Assembly (NCBI RefSeq): GCF_030813695.1
Contig: NZ_JAUSVA010000002.1
Location: 7,649,501 to 7,713,500, forward strand
Source of the DNA: Kitasatospora herbaricolor
Lineage (GTDB): Bacteria; Actinomycetota; Actinomycetes; Streptomycetales; Streptomycetaceae
DNA length: 64,000 nt
Direction of reading: 5' to 3'
A program made the position numbers and the translations under genes. Shown piece by piece: positions 24,001 through 31,559 of this stretch. Numbering within the stretch: position 1 is the stretch's first letter; the number at the start of each line of letters is the position of its first letter. The notes below the pieces were generated by a model. It saw only the letters and a program-made list of their open reading frames with translations, was not told where the DNA came from and searched no databases.

Positions 24001-24416
24001 CGGGCGAGCAGCTCCACCAGCCGGGTGCGCTCCTCGGGGTCGAGCGGCGCCAGCAGCGCGGCGTTTGCCCGGTCGCCGAGGATCCGCAGCCGGGCCAGCA
24101 GGTCGTGGCCGGCGGGGGAGAGCGCGACGGTGTTCTTCCGTCGGTCCTTCGGGTCCGGTGCGCGGGTCACGAACTCCCTGGACTGGAGGTCGTCGAGGAC
24201 GGCGACCAGGTCCTTGGGGTCGATCCGCACGATCCTGGCGAGGTCCGCCTGGGCGAGCGGACCGTGCTCGGCCACGCCGCAGAGCACCGCGTGGTGCGGC
24301 AGACGGACGCCCTCACGCGCGAACTGATCGGCCACCAGGCGGTGCCCGAGGGCGGAGGCCCGTCCGAGCAGCCAGCTTGGCAGGGTCTGCAGGTGGGCGA
24401 GCGGGGTCTCGGACAT
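23976..24416 (-). CDS. MarR family transcriptional regulator
   Basis: 146-residue winged-helix dimer-type repressor. DNA-binding elements are LAQADLARIVRIDPKDLVAVLDDLQ, and the wing is TRAPDPKDRRKNTVALSPAG. No ribosome-binding site precedes the ATG. A TAGACT -10 a few bases upstream suggests a leaderless transcript. The divergent MDR oxidoreductase gene is the natural target; effector unknown (often a phenolic or oxidant). Confidence 0.9.
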   Translation of the reverse strand: MSETPLAHLQTLPSWLLGRASALGHRLVADQFAREGVRLPHHAVLCGVAEHGPLAQADLARIVRIDPKDLVAVLDDLQSREFVTRAPDPKDRRKNTVALSPAGHDLLARLRILGDRANAALLAPLDPEERTRLVELLARVVAAPRD

Positions 24417-24518
24417 GGGGGCAGTCTATCCGGATATTCGTTGGACATCCCCATGAATTCGTCCCTACCGTTGGGGTATCCAATGAAATCCCTCCGCTGG
24501 GGGAGAAGGGGGACGCCC
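24417..24518. promoter_or_regulatory. MarR/oxidoreductase divergent promoter region
   Basis: An AT-rich 102-base gap. It contains the perfect palindrome TATCCGGATA (24427-24436), which overlaps the minus-strand -10, and TTGGGGTATCCAA (24471-24483), an imperfect TTGG-N5-CCAA palindrome. A related TTGGACATCC half-site lies between them (24441-24450). These are candidate operators for the MarR protein. Confidence 0.55.
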
Positions 24519-25448
24519 GTGCGCGCACTCAGGTTCCACACGTACGACGGCCCGGCGGCGCTCCGGCTCGACGAGGTGGCCGAGCCCGTGGCCGGCCCGG
24601 GGGAGCTGCTGGTCCGGCCGGAGCTGGCCGGCGTCACGCTGCCCGCGCTCAGGCAGTTGCGGGGGCGAGGAGCCCCGCAGGCCCCGGCCGGCCCGGGCGG
24701 CGAGTACCTCGGCCGGGTGGTCGCGGCCGGCGAGGGCGTCACCGGCTTCGCGCCCGGCGACCGGGTCGGCGGGATCGCCCCGGCGGTGCACGCCGAGCTG
24801 GTGGCCGCCCCGGCGGGGCTCGCCGTCGCCGTGCCCGGTGCGCCGGCCGCCGGTGACGCGCTGGCGGTGCTGCGCAGCGGGCTGGTCGCCCTCGGCGCGC
24901 TGCGGGTGGGCGGCCTGCGGGCCGGCGAGTCGGTCCTGGTCACGGCGGCGGGCGGCGGGGTGGGACACCTGGCCGTCCAGCTGGCCCGGGCGCTCGGCGC
25001 GGGCCGGGTGATCGCGGCCGTGGGCGCCGGGGAGAAGGCCGGCTTCGTGCGGGGGCTCGGCGCGGACGAGGTGTTCCGCTACCAGGACGGAAGCTGGGGC
25101 GCGCCGGTGGACCTCGTCCTGGACGGTGTCGGGGGCGAGGTGCTGCCCAGGGCGCTCGACGCGCTGGCGCCGTTCGGCCGGCTGGTCGCCCTCGGCGGCG
25201 CGGGCGGCACGCTCGACGCCGGCGAACTGCTGGGCGGGATGCGGACGGTGACCGGTCTGTCGATGGCCGTGCTGGCCCGGCACCGCCCCGGGCTGCTCGA
25301 CGAGTGGCGCCAGGAGCTCTGGGAGCTGCTCGGGCGGGGAGCGCTCCGGCCGGTCTGCACGGAGTTCCCGGTCACCGCGGCGGCCGAGGCGTTCGGCCTG
25401 CTGGAGCGCCGGGCCAACCTCGGCAAGGTGGTCCTGCGGATCAGCTGA
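24519..25448 (+). CDS. Zinc-independent MDR alcohol dehydrogenase/quinone reductase-like oxidoreductase
   Basis: 309-residue medium-chain dehydrogenase with the quinone-oxidoreductase layout. A GroES-like N-terminal part (GPGELLVRPELAGVTLPALR) precedes the Rossmann fold with AAGGGVGHLAVQLARALGAG. The catalytic and structural zinc cysteines of alcohol dehydrogenases are absent. NADPH-dependent reduction of quinones or enals is the usual activity. The GTG at 24519 follows GGGGGA. It is divergent from a MarR gene. Its stop overlaps the stop of the convergent arsR gene in the palindrome TCAGCTGA. Confidence 0.88.
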   Translation: MRALRFHTYDGPAALRLDEVAEPVAGPGELLVRPELAGVTLPALRQLRGRGAPQAPAGPGGEYLGRVVAAGEGVTGFAPGDRVGGIAPAVHAELVAAPAGLAVAVPGAPAAGDALAVLRSGLVALGALRVGGLRAGESVLVTAAGGGVGHLAVQLARALGAGRVIAAVGAGEKAGFVRGLGADEVFRYQDGSWGAPVDLVLDGVGGEVLPRALDALAPFGRLVALGGAGGTLDAGELLGGMRTVTGLSMAVLARHRPGLLDEWRQELWELLGRGALRPVCTEFPVTAAAEAFGLLERRANLGKVVLRIS

Positions 25449-25824
25449 CGGCCGGCTCCGGGCCCACGTGCTCGGCCGCCGCGCAGGGGCCCAGCAGGGC
25501 GCCGAGCTCCTGGTCGACGACCCGGTAGCGCACCACCCGGCCGTCCCGCTCCCCGGCCACCACGCCGGCGGTGCGCAGCAGCCGGAGCGCCTGCGAGACG
25601 GCCGGGTCGCGCATGCCGGTGGCCACCGCGAGGTCGCTGACGGCGAGCGGCCCGGCCCGGTGCAGGGCGACCAGCAGCGCGAGCCGGCCGGGGTCGGCGA
25701 GCAGCGAGAAGCGCTCGGCCCAGGCGCGCACCCGGGCGGTGTCGCCGATGGCGGCGATGGCCTCGCAGACCCGGTGCCCGTCGATGGTCCGGTGGTCCGC
25801 GCGCTCGGCCGGTACGAGATGCAT
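25441..25824 (-). CDS. ArsR/SmtB family metalloregulator
   Basis: 127-residue winged-helix repressor. The DNA-recognition helix is GMRDPAVSQALRLLRTAGVV, with the wing at GERDGRVVRYRVV. The N-terminal tail MHLVPAERADHRTIDGHRVC carries three His, one Cys and Asp residues, a plausible metal site. The neighbouring divergent NiCoT transporter points to Ni(II)/Co(II) sensing, as in mycobacterial NmtR and KmtR, though the tail does not match either closely. There is no good ribosome-binding site; GACAAT lies 6 bases before the ATG, suggesting a leaderless mRNA. Confidence 0.88.
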   Translation of the reverse strand: MHLVPAERADHRTIDGHRVCEAIAAIGDTARVRAWAERFSLLADPGRLALLVALHRAGPLAVSDLAVATGMRDPAVSQALRLLRTAGVVAGERDGRVVRYRVVDQELGALLGPCAAAEHVGPEPAVS

Positions 25825-25865
25825 GCGGGCATTGTCGCAGCCGGGGGACTGACTGTGATCCTGAA

Positions 25866-25879
25866 CACCTGCGCAGGTG
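25866..25879. promoter_or_regulatory. 14-bp perfect palindrome, candidate ArsR operator
   Basis: CACCTGCGCAGGTG lies 42 bases upstream of the arsR start and about 45 bases before the cobalamin riboswitch. That is where a shared operator for the divergent pair would be expected. A partial repeat (GGTGCGCAG) continues on the right side. Confidence 0.55.
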
Positions 25880-25923
25880 CGCAGCCTTGCACAAGTGACC
25901 TGACGCCCCGTACGGTGTGGCCC

Positions 25924-26137
25924 GCCGTGGTGTTCGGGAAGACCGGTGACGGACCTTCAGAGGTCCCATTCCGGAGCGGCCCTCGCCACTGTGAACGGGA
26001 AGTCTCCGCACCGTACCCGCCCCCCGGGCGGGTGGTCACTGGACGCCGAGGCGTCCGGGAAGGCCTGGTGCGGTCGCGCAGCACCCACCGCCGCTTCGCG
26101 GCCGGGTGTGCCCCGAAGCCAGGAGACCGGCCACGGC
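25924..26137 (+). promoter_or_regulatory. Cobalamin riboswitch
   Basis: Closing stem P1 is GCCGTGG (25924-25930) with CCACGGC (26131-26137), perfectly complementary. Inside are the conserved core GCCACTGTGA (25985-25994), the GGGAAG segment (25998-26003) and the B12 box GAAGCCAGGAGACCGGCC (26115-26132). Position, order and spacing match the AdoCbl-binding riboswitch family. The downstream gene is a cobalt/nickel importer, a classic target. The nearby ribosome-binding site (GGAG at 26165) suggests translational control, which is not proven. Confidence 0.93.
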
Positions 26138-26177
26138 ATCTCACGAAGTGATCCACGAGGTGCTGGAGCGTGACCGG

Positions 26178-27296
26178 ATGACCCTGCCCGAAATCGGTGC
26201 TGCCCGAACGGCGGCGCCCGCGGTCGATCCCGCGCTCCCCGCCTTCCGCTGGCGGCGCGAGGACACCGTACGGACGGCCGGGCTGATGGTGGTGATCCTG
26301 GCCATGCACGTGCTGGCGTTCGGGACGCTGTTCTTCCTGGTCGCACCGCACGAGTACGCGGTCGGTACCCAGGTCTTCGGGGTTGGCCTGGGCATCACCG
26401 CCTACACCCTGGGGATGCGGCACGCCTTCGACGCCGACCACATCGCGGTGATCGACAACACCACCCGCAAGCTGATGGCGGACGGCCGGCGCCCGGTGTC
26501 GGTGGGCTTCTGGTTCGCGCTCGGGCACTCCTCGATGGTCGTGCTGATGGCGGCCCTGGTGGCGGGCGGCGCCCAGCTGGCCAACACCCTGATGGACGAG
26601 GACTCGGTCACCCACCAGTGGCTCGGGGTGCTGGGCACCAGCGCGTCCGGGGCCTTCCTCTACCTGATCGGCGCGCTCAACCTGGCCGCGCTCTTCGGCA
26701 TCCTTCGGGTCTTCCGGGCGATGCGGGACGGGCGCTACGACGAGGCGGAGCTGGAGGAGCACCTCAACTCCCGGGGCCTGTTCAACCGGGTGCTGAGCCG
26801 GGCCACCCGCTCGATCACCCGGCCCGGCCAGATGTTCCCGGTCGGCATGGTGCTGGGCCTCGGCTTCGACACCGCGACCGAGGTGACCCTGATGGTGATG
26901 GCCGGCAGCGGCGCCGCGGCGGGCCTGCCCTGGTACGCGATCGTCTGCCTGCCGCTGCTGTTCGCCGCCGGGATGAGCCTGTTCGACACGCTGGACGGGA
27001 CGTTCATGAACTTCGCCTACCAGTGGGCGTTCTCCAACCCGGTGCGCAAGGTGTACTACAACCTGACCATCACCGGGCTGTCGATCGCGGTCGCCTTCAT
27101 CATCGGCACCATCGAACTGGTCGGCGTGCTGCACGAGAAGCTGGACCTGACCGACCCGGTCAGCGGCTGGATCGCCGGCCTCTCGCTCGACAACGTCGGG
27201 TACGTGATCGTCGGCCTGTTCGTGGTGGTCTGGGCGGCGGCGATCGCGTACTGGCGACTGGGCCGGGTCGAGCAGCGCTGGGCCGCCCGCCCCTGA
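26178..27296 (+). CDS. Nickel/cobalt transporter, NiCoT family
   Basis: 372-residue inner-membrane permease with about eight helices that imports Co(II) and/or Ni(II). All signature motifs are present: GMRHAFDADHIAVIDN (HX4DH in helix II), FALGHSSMV, LGLGFDTATEV and GMSLFDTLDG. The ATG at 26178 (MTLPEIG) is chosen over an upstream start inside the riboswitch. Control by a cobalamin riboswitch argues that cobalt for B12 is the main substrate. The divergent ArsR-type sensor adds a metal-responsive layer. Confidence 0.94.
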   Translation: MTLPEIGAARTAAPAVDPALPAFRWRREDTVRTAGLMVVILAMHVLAFGTLFFLVAPHEYAVGTQVFGVGLGITAYTLGMRHAFDADHIAVIDNTTRKLMADGRRPVSVGFWFALGHSSMVVLMAALVAGGAQLANTLMDEDSVTHQWLGVLGTSASGAFLYLIGALNLAALFGILRVFRAMRDGRYDEAELEEHLNSRGLFNRVLSRATRSITRPGQMFPVGMVLGLGFDTATEVTLMVMAGSGAAAGLPWYAIVCLPLLFAAGMSLFDTLDGTFMNFAYQWAFSNPVRKVYYNLTITGLSIAVAFIIGTIELVGVLHEKLDLTDPVSGWIAGLSLDNVGYVIVGLFVVVWAAAIAYWRLGRVEQRWAARP

Positions 27297-27339
27297 CCGG
27301 CCCCGCCCCGGGTCGGCGCGCGGGCGGGGCCGGCCGGGC

Positions 27340-28194
27340 TCAGGCGGCGGCGAGCAGCAAGGTCCCGGCCACCGCCAGGCCGGCGCCCAGCACCTGGACG
27401 GGGCGCAGCCGCTCCTTCAGCAGGCCGCGCGCCATCAAGGCGGTGACCACCGGGAAGAGCGAGGCGAGCACGGCGGCCGCGGCCGCCGACCCGCTGTGCG
27501 AGGCCGTCGCGTAGGTGCCGTTCGCCGCCACGTCGGCCACGCCGATCGCGGTCAGTGCGGGCATCCGCCCGCGCAGCTCCCGGCCGAGGGCCCGGCGGGC
27601 TCCGGCCGGGCGCAGCATCGGGGCGAGCGCGGCGCCGCCGACGGCGATGTTGCAGAGCCGCTGCACGCAGAGGGTCAGCAGCAGCCTGCCCTCGCCGGAG
27701 GCATGCGCGACCAGGGCCATCACGGCGCCGAAGCCGAAGGCTGCGCCCAGGGTGAGCAGCAGGACCGTCCGGCCGGCGGACCGCCCGCCGCGCTCCGGGC
27801 CGCCGGCCAGGGCGACGCCGACCACCGCCACCGCGATCCCGGCCGCCTGGAGGAGACCGGGGCGCTCGCCGAGCACCAGCCCGACGCCGACCGGGACGGC
27901 CACCCCGACGGTGGCCAGCGGCGAGACCACCCCCATCGGGCCCAGTGCCAGTGCCCGGTAGAAGGCCAGCATCGCGAACGGGCCGATCACGCCGGCCGCG
28001 ACGGCGTACCAGAGCATCGGGGAGGCGTCCGCGAGGCCGCCGGTGGCGAGCACGGCGACCACCAGCACCACGGCGGCCGCCAGCTGGGAGGCGACCACCA
28101 CCGACAGGGCCGGCAGCCGCCGGGTGAGGGCTCCGCCGCCGAAGTCGGCCAGGCCCCAGAGCAGGCTGGCGCTGAGCGCGAGCAGGGCGCTCAT
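27340..28194 (-). CDS. EamA/DMT family transporter
   Basis: 284-residue protein with ten predicted transmembrane helices arranged as two EamA repeats (first from LLALSASLLWGLADFGGG; second from TVLLLTLGAAFGFGAVMALVA). Members export amino acids or metabolites or recycle cell-wall-related compounds. The ATG at 28194 is chosen because upstream residues are arginine/proline-rich and unlike the family. It lies divergent from an XRE-cupin regulator, which probably controls it. Substrate unknown. Confidence 0.87.
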   Translation of the reverse strand: MSALLALSASLLWGLADFGGGALTRRLPALSVVVASQLAAAVVLVVAVLATGGLADASPMLWYAVAAGVIGPFAMLAFYRALALGPMGVVSPLATVGVAVPVGVGLVLGERPGLLQAAGIAVAVVGVALAGGPERGGRSAGRTVLLLTLGAAFGFGAVMALVAHASGEGRLLLTLCVQRLCNIAVGGAALAPMLRPAGARRALGRELRGRMPALTAIGVADVAANGTYATASHSGSAAAAAVLASLFPVVTALMARGLLKERLRPVQVLGAGLAVAGTLLLAAA

Positions 28195-28329
28195 CGGGAG
28201 GCGGCCGGCTGGCCGGCGGGGGTGTGCGGGGCGGGCGCGCGCCCGGCCGGCGGGTGAACGTGGGACAGCACAGTGGCCTCCGCAGTACAGTCGGGTGGAC
28301 TTCTTGTCCGGACCGCAGCGTAGTGCAAC

Positions 28330-28341
28330 ATAGTGAACTAT
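28330..28341. promoter_or_regulatory. Inverted repeat ATAGT-GA-ACTAT in the EamA/XRE-cupin gap
   Basis: Five-base arms around a 2-base spacer in an AT-rich patch (about 28318-28360) between divergent genes, 26 bases before the XRE-cupin GTG. A likely operator for that regulator. Confidence 0.5.
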
Positions 28342-28366
28342 CCGAATCAATTCATTGGACTGTCCC

Positions 28367-28939
28367 GTGCCGGATCCCGATCTCGTCACCCAGGCGCTCG
28401 CCCGGAACCTCAAACGGCTGCGCACCGAGCGCGGCTACACCCTGGACGCCCTGGCCGCCCGGGCCGGCGTCAGCCGGGGGATGATCGTGCAGATCGAGCA
28501 GGCGCGGACCAATCCCAGCGTCGCCTCGGTGGTGCGGCTCGCCGATGCGCTCGGCGCCTCGATCGCCCGGCTGCTCGACTACGACGAGAGCGCCGCGGTG
28601 CGGATCGTCACCGCCGACCAGGCCGTCCCGCTCTGGAGCGGCCCGGCCGGCGGCAGCGGCACGCTGCTCAGCGGCGTGGAGGCGCCCGGGCCGCTGGAAC
28701 TCTGGGCCTGGCGCCTCGAACCCGGCGAGGGCTACAGCTCCGAGGCGCACCCGGCCGGCACGGTCGAGATCGTCCGGGTGGAGACCGGCGAGCTGACCCT
28801 CTCGCACGGCGACCGCGACCATGCGGTGCCGGCCGGCAGCACCGCCTCCTTCGAGGCCTCCGAGTCGCACGGCTACCGCAACGACGGCGCCGTGCCGGTA
28901 CGGCTGACCATGGTCGTGTCGGTGCCGCCGCCGCGCTGA
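28367..28939 (+). CDS. XRE-type HTH regulator with C-terminal cupin domain
   Basis: 190 residues. The HTH is at about residues 8-62 (LKRLRTERGYTLDALAARAGVSRGMIVQIEQARTNPSV and so on). A cupin beta-barrel follows from about 105 (LEPGEGYSSEAHPAGTVEIVRVETGELTL...HGYRN). Regulators of this type sense small metabolites in the cupin and control adjacent transport or catabolic genes. The GTG at 28367 has no clear ribosome-binding site, so a leaderless start is possible. It is divergent from the EamA exporter. Confidence 0.9.
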   Translation: MPDPDLVTQALARNLKRLRTERGYTLDALAARAGVSRGMIVQIEQARTNPSVASVVRLADALGASIARLLDYDESAAVRIVTADQAVPLWSGPAGGSGTLLSGVEAPGPLELWAWRLEPGEGYSSEAHPAGTVEIVRVETGELTLSHGDRDHAVPAGSTASFEASESHGYRNDGAVPVRLTMVVSVPPPR

Positions 28940-28955
28940 GGGCCGCCCGGACGCA

Positions 28956-28995
28956 CCGGGGCGGCGCCGCCCGTCCAGGGGTGGCGCCGCCCCGG
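28956..28995. terminator. Bidirectional hairpin between XRE-cupin and rpmE2
   Basis: CCGGGGCGGCGCC (28956-28968) and GGCGCCGCCCCGG (28983-28995) give a 13-base-pair stem between two convergent genes. Confidence 0.7.
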
Positions 28996-29009
28996 CCGGA
29001 CCCGTCCGG

Positions 29010-29279
29010 TCAGCCGTGCCGCCTGCCGTAGCGGCGGTGGAAGGCCTCGACCCGGCCGGCGCCGTCCAGCACCCGGGCCCGACCGGTGTGGAAGGGGTGG
29101 CTCGCCGAGGAGACCTCGACGTCGACCACGGGGTAGCTGTTGCCGTCCTCCCACTCGACGGTCCGCCCGGTGCCGGTGCCGGTGCCGGTGCCGATGGTCG
29201 ATCGGGTGAGGAAGGCCAGGTCGCCGCTGCGGTCGCGGAAGACGACGGGGCGGTACGCGGGGTGGATGCCGGTCTGCAT
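29010..29279 (-). CDS. rpmE2: 50S ribosomal protein L31 type B
   Basis: 89-residue L31 of the zinc-free type. The core MQTGIHPAYRPVVFRDRSG and the C-terminal SSASHPFHTGRARVLDGAGRVEAFHRRYG are typical, and the CXXC zinc residues are absent. It carries a GTGTGTGTG insertion around residue 30. The ATG at 29279 follows GAGGAGTACTCC. With rpmG upstream on the same strand it forms a zinc-starvation ribosomal pair that can replace zinc-binding L31 and L33. Confidence 0.95.
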   Translation of the reverse strand: MQTGIHPAYRPVVFRDRSGDLAFLTRSTIGTGTGTGTGRTVEWEDGNSYPVVDVEVSSASHPFHTGRARVLDGAGRVEAFHRRYGRRHG

Positions 29280-29375
29280 CGGAGTACTCCTCGGGGGTGT
29301 CGGGCGCGGGCCGGGTGCCGGTCCGGGGGTTCGCCGGCGCTGTCGCGGCGGCGGGCGGTGTCGGTGCGGGAGGTG

Positions 29376-29540
29376 TCAGCGCTCCTCGCGGAACAGCACG
29401 TGCTGCCGCGCGACCGGGTCGTACTTGCGCAGCGCCATCCGGTCGGGGTCGTTGCGCCGGTTCAGCCGGGTCACGTACGTGTAGCCGGTGCCGGCCGTGG
29501 AGCGCAGTCGGACGACCGGGCGCAGTTCGTTGCGGGCCAT
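29376..29540 (-). CDS. rpmG: 50S ribosomal protein L33, cysteine-free form
   Basis: 54 residues, beginning MARNELRPVVRLRSTAGTGY and ending in KYDPVARQHVLFREER; a complete L33. The cysteine pairs of the zinc-binding version are missing, so this is the C-minus paralogue. The ATG at 29540 follows GAAGGAGAGTCCC. It precedes rpmE2 by 96 bases on the same strand, and the palindromic Zur-like site lies 60 bases upstream of its start. Confidence 0.95.
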   Translation of the reverse strand: MARNELRPVVRLRSTAGTGYTYVTRLNRRNDPDRMALRKYDPVARQHVLFREER

Positions 29541-29600
29541 GGGACTCTCCTTCGGTGTCGCGGGCGGTGCGGTGGAGCGCGTCGAGCAGGTGGAGCAGGT

Positions 29601-29624
29601 GGTGAAATGGATGTCATTTCCACC
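29601..29624 (-). promoter_or_regulatory. Probable Zur operator of rpmG-rpmE2
   Basis: GGTGAAATGGATGTCATTTCCACC contains arms GAAATG and CATTTC around five bases, in an otherwise GC-rich gap. Arms of this type are seen in Zur-type (zinc uptake regulator) sites. Zur repression of C-minus ribosomal proteins is established in Streptomyces. Spacing differs a little from the usual 7-1-7 form, so direct testing would be needed. Confidence 0.7.
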
Positions 29625-29797
29625 AGTGACTCCTCCAACACGTCCGCCCGCCGGTGCATTCCCCGGCGCCCCGGCGCGTTCCCGGCCGCCTTCCGTGCCG
29701 TTCTCCGTGCCGCCCCCGCCCGGCCCGGAGACCGCCGGGTGCCGCCGTCCGGATCGCTCGCCGGGCGAACCGCCGCCGCTCTCCGTACGCTCGACCC

Positions 29798-30904
29798 ATG
29801 TCTGATGCGTACGCGGGCCGGCGGGAGCGTCTGAGGGAGAACTGCAGCGCGAAGGGGGCGGACGCGGCGCTGATCACCCGGCCGTCGAACGTCCGCTACC
29901 TCACCGGCTGCGGCCCGTGCGGTGCCACCCTGCTGCTCACCCGGGAGCGCGCGCTGCTGGCGCTGCCGGACGACCTGCCGCCGGACGACACCGGTGAGCA
30001 CCTGCTCGGCGAGGACCTCAGTCAGCTGCTGGTGACGGCCGGCGTCGACACCGCGTTCGCGGCCGCCGAGGCCGCAGCCCAGCTGCGGGTAGGCGATCTG
30101 GTGGTCGAGGAGCACGACCTGACCGTCGCCCGGCACCGCGCGGTGTCCGGCCTCGCCGAGGGCGTACGCCTGGCGGACCTGGGTCGGGCGGTCGAGCGGA
30201 TGCGGGTGGTCAAGGACGAGCACGAGATCGCCGACCTGCGGATCGCCGCCGAGATCGCCGACCAGGCCCTGAGCGAACTGCTCGAATCGATCCTGGTCGG
30301 GCGGACCGAACGACACCTGGCGATGGAGCTGGAGCGCCGCATGATCGACCACGGGGCGGACAAGGCGGCCTTCCCGGTCTCCGTCGGCACCGGCAGCCAC
30401 TCCGGGCAGGAGAACCACCGGCCCACCGACCGGCGGGTGGAGGAGGGGGACTTCCTGACCGTCGTGCTCGGCGCCCAGTACCGCGGCTACGGCGTCTCCA
30501 CCGCCCGGACCTTCGTCATCGGCGCCTCCCCGGCGCCCTGGCAGGTGGAGCTCCACCGGCTGGTCTTCCGAGCCCAGCGGGCCGGCCGGGAGGCGCTCGG
30601 CCCGGGGGTCGAAAGCTGCGTACCCGACCTGGCGGCGCGGGAGATCCTGCAGGCCGCCGGTCATTCCGAGGCCTCGCCGCACCCCGTCGGGCACGGCATC
30701 GGGCTGGAGATCCGGGAGGCGCCGCGTCTCGGTCCCGCAGACATGGGTAAACTGGACAATCGCGTGCCGGTCACCGTCGGCCCCGGGGTTCATCTCCCGG
30801 GAAAGGGCGGGGTCCGGATCGAGGACACGCTCGTGGTACGCCCCCTCGAAGAGGGCGGGCCCGAGCTGCTCACCATCACCACCAAGGAGCTCCTCGCCCT
30901 GTAG
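29798..30904 (+). CDS. M24 (Xaa-Pro peptidase-like) protein with degenerate metal site
   Basis: 368 residues. A creatinase/prolidase N-terminal domain (to about 130) precedes a pita-bread M24 domain, the layout of Xaa-Pro peptidases. Compared with the family pattern, the first metal Asp (usually in IDFGA) is Val in TVVLGAQY, the second (SDMTRT) is Ser in GVSTART, and the first Glu (VEPG) is Gly in VTVGPGVHLPG. The His in SPHPVGHGIGLEIRE, the last Glu in VRIEDTLVV and the substrate His in ENHRPTDR remain. Three of five ligands are lost, so a two-metal peptidase mechanism is unlikely. It lies 87 bases before efp on the same strand, a conserved neighbourhood. Confidence 0.9.
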   Translation: MSDAYAGRRERLRENCSAKGADAALITRPSNVRYLTGCGPCGATLLLTRERALLALPDDLPPDDTGEHLLGEDLSQLLVTAGVDTAFAAAEAAAQLRVGDLVVEEHDLTVARHRAVSGLAEGVRLADLGRAVERMRVVKDEHEIADLRIAAEIADQALSELLESILVGRTERHLAMELERRMIDHGADKAAFPVSVGTGSHSGQENHRPTDRRVEEGDFLTVVLGAQYRGYGVSTARTFVIGASPAPWQVELHRLVFRAQRAGREALGPGVESCVPDLAAREILQAAGHSEASPHPVGHGIGLEIREAPRLGPADMGKLDNRVPVTVGPGVHLPGKGGVRIEDTLVVRPLEEGGPELLTITTKELLAL

Positions 30905-30991
30905 TCCCGTCGCCGCGTCGCCTTGACGCGGCGGGGGCCAGGACGCGCCCCCTTGGTTCCTTGACAGCTATATCCAGGAGTAAGTGCGCCC

Positions 30992-31555
30992 GTGGCTTCC
31001 ACGAACGATCTCAAGAACGGCATGGTCCTCAAGCTCGACGGTGGCAAGCTCTGGTCCGTCGTAGAGTTCCAGCACGTCAAGCCGGGCAAGGGCCCCGCCT
31101 TCGTGCGCACCAAGCTCAAGGAGGTCCTGACCGGCAAGGTCGTGGACAAGACCTTCAACGCGGGCACCAAGGTCGAGACCGCCAGCGTCGACAAGCGCGG
31201 CATGCAGTTCTCGTACAAGGACGGCTCGAACTTCGTGTTCATGGACACGGACACCTACGACCAGGTGATCATCGAGCCCGCCGTCGTCGGCGACGCCGCC
31301 AAGTACCTGCTCGAGGGCTTCGAGGCCGTCGTGGCGATGTACGAGGGCTCCCCGCTCTACATCGAGCTCCCGGCCTCGGTCGAGCTGCTCATCCAGCACA
31401 CCGAGCCGGGCGTCCAGGGCGACCGCTCCACCGGTGGCTCCAAGCCGGCCACGCTGGAGACCGGCGCCGAGATCGCCGTCCCGCTCTTCATCGTCACCGG
31501 CGAGAAGATCAAGGTCGACACCCGCGACGGCAGCTACCTCGGCCGGGTGAAGTAA
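30992..31555 (+). CDS. efp: Translation elongation factor P
   Basis: 187-residue three-domain tRNA mimic that relieves ribosome stalling at polyproline stretches. The domain I loop reads KPGKGPAF with Lys33 at the tip. The symmetrical PGKGP loop is the actinobacterial type thought to act without lysine modification, and no epmA-like gene is seen here. The GTG at 30992 follows CCAGGAGTAAG. nusB starts 4 bases after the stop codon. Confidence 0.97.
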   Translation: MASTNDLKNGMVLKLDGGKLWSVVEFQHVKPGKGPAFVRTKLKEVLTGKVVDKTFNAGTKVETASVDKRGMQFSYKDGSNFVFMDTDTYDQVIIEPAVVGDAAKYLLEGFEAVVAMYEGSPLYIELPASVELLIQHTEPGVQGDRSTGGSKPATLETGAEIAVPLFIVTGEKIKVDTRDGSYLGRVK

Positions 31556-31559
31556 GTCC

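Noticed and set aside
29607..29834. Plus-strand small open frame beginning MDVISTSDSSN inside the Zur-like site
   Set aside because: Its start lies in the operator palindrome, it lacks a ribosome-binding site, and its residues are Arg/Pro/Ala-rich as in random GC-rich frames.
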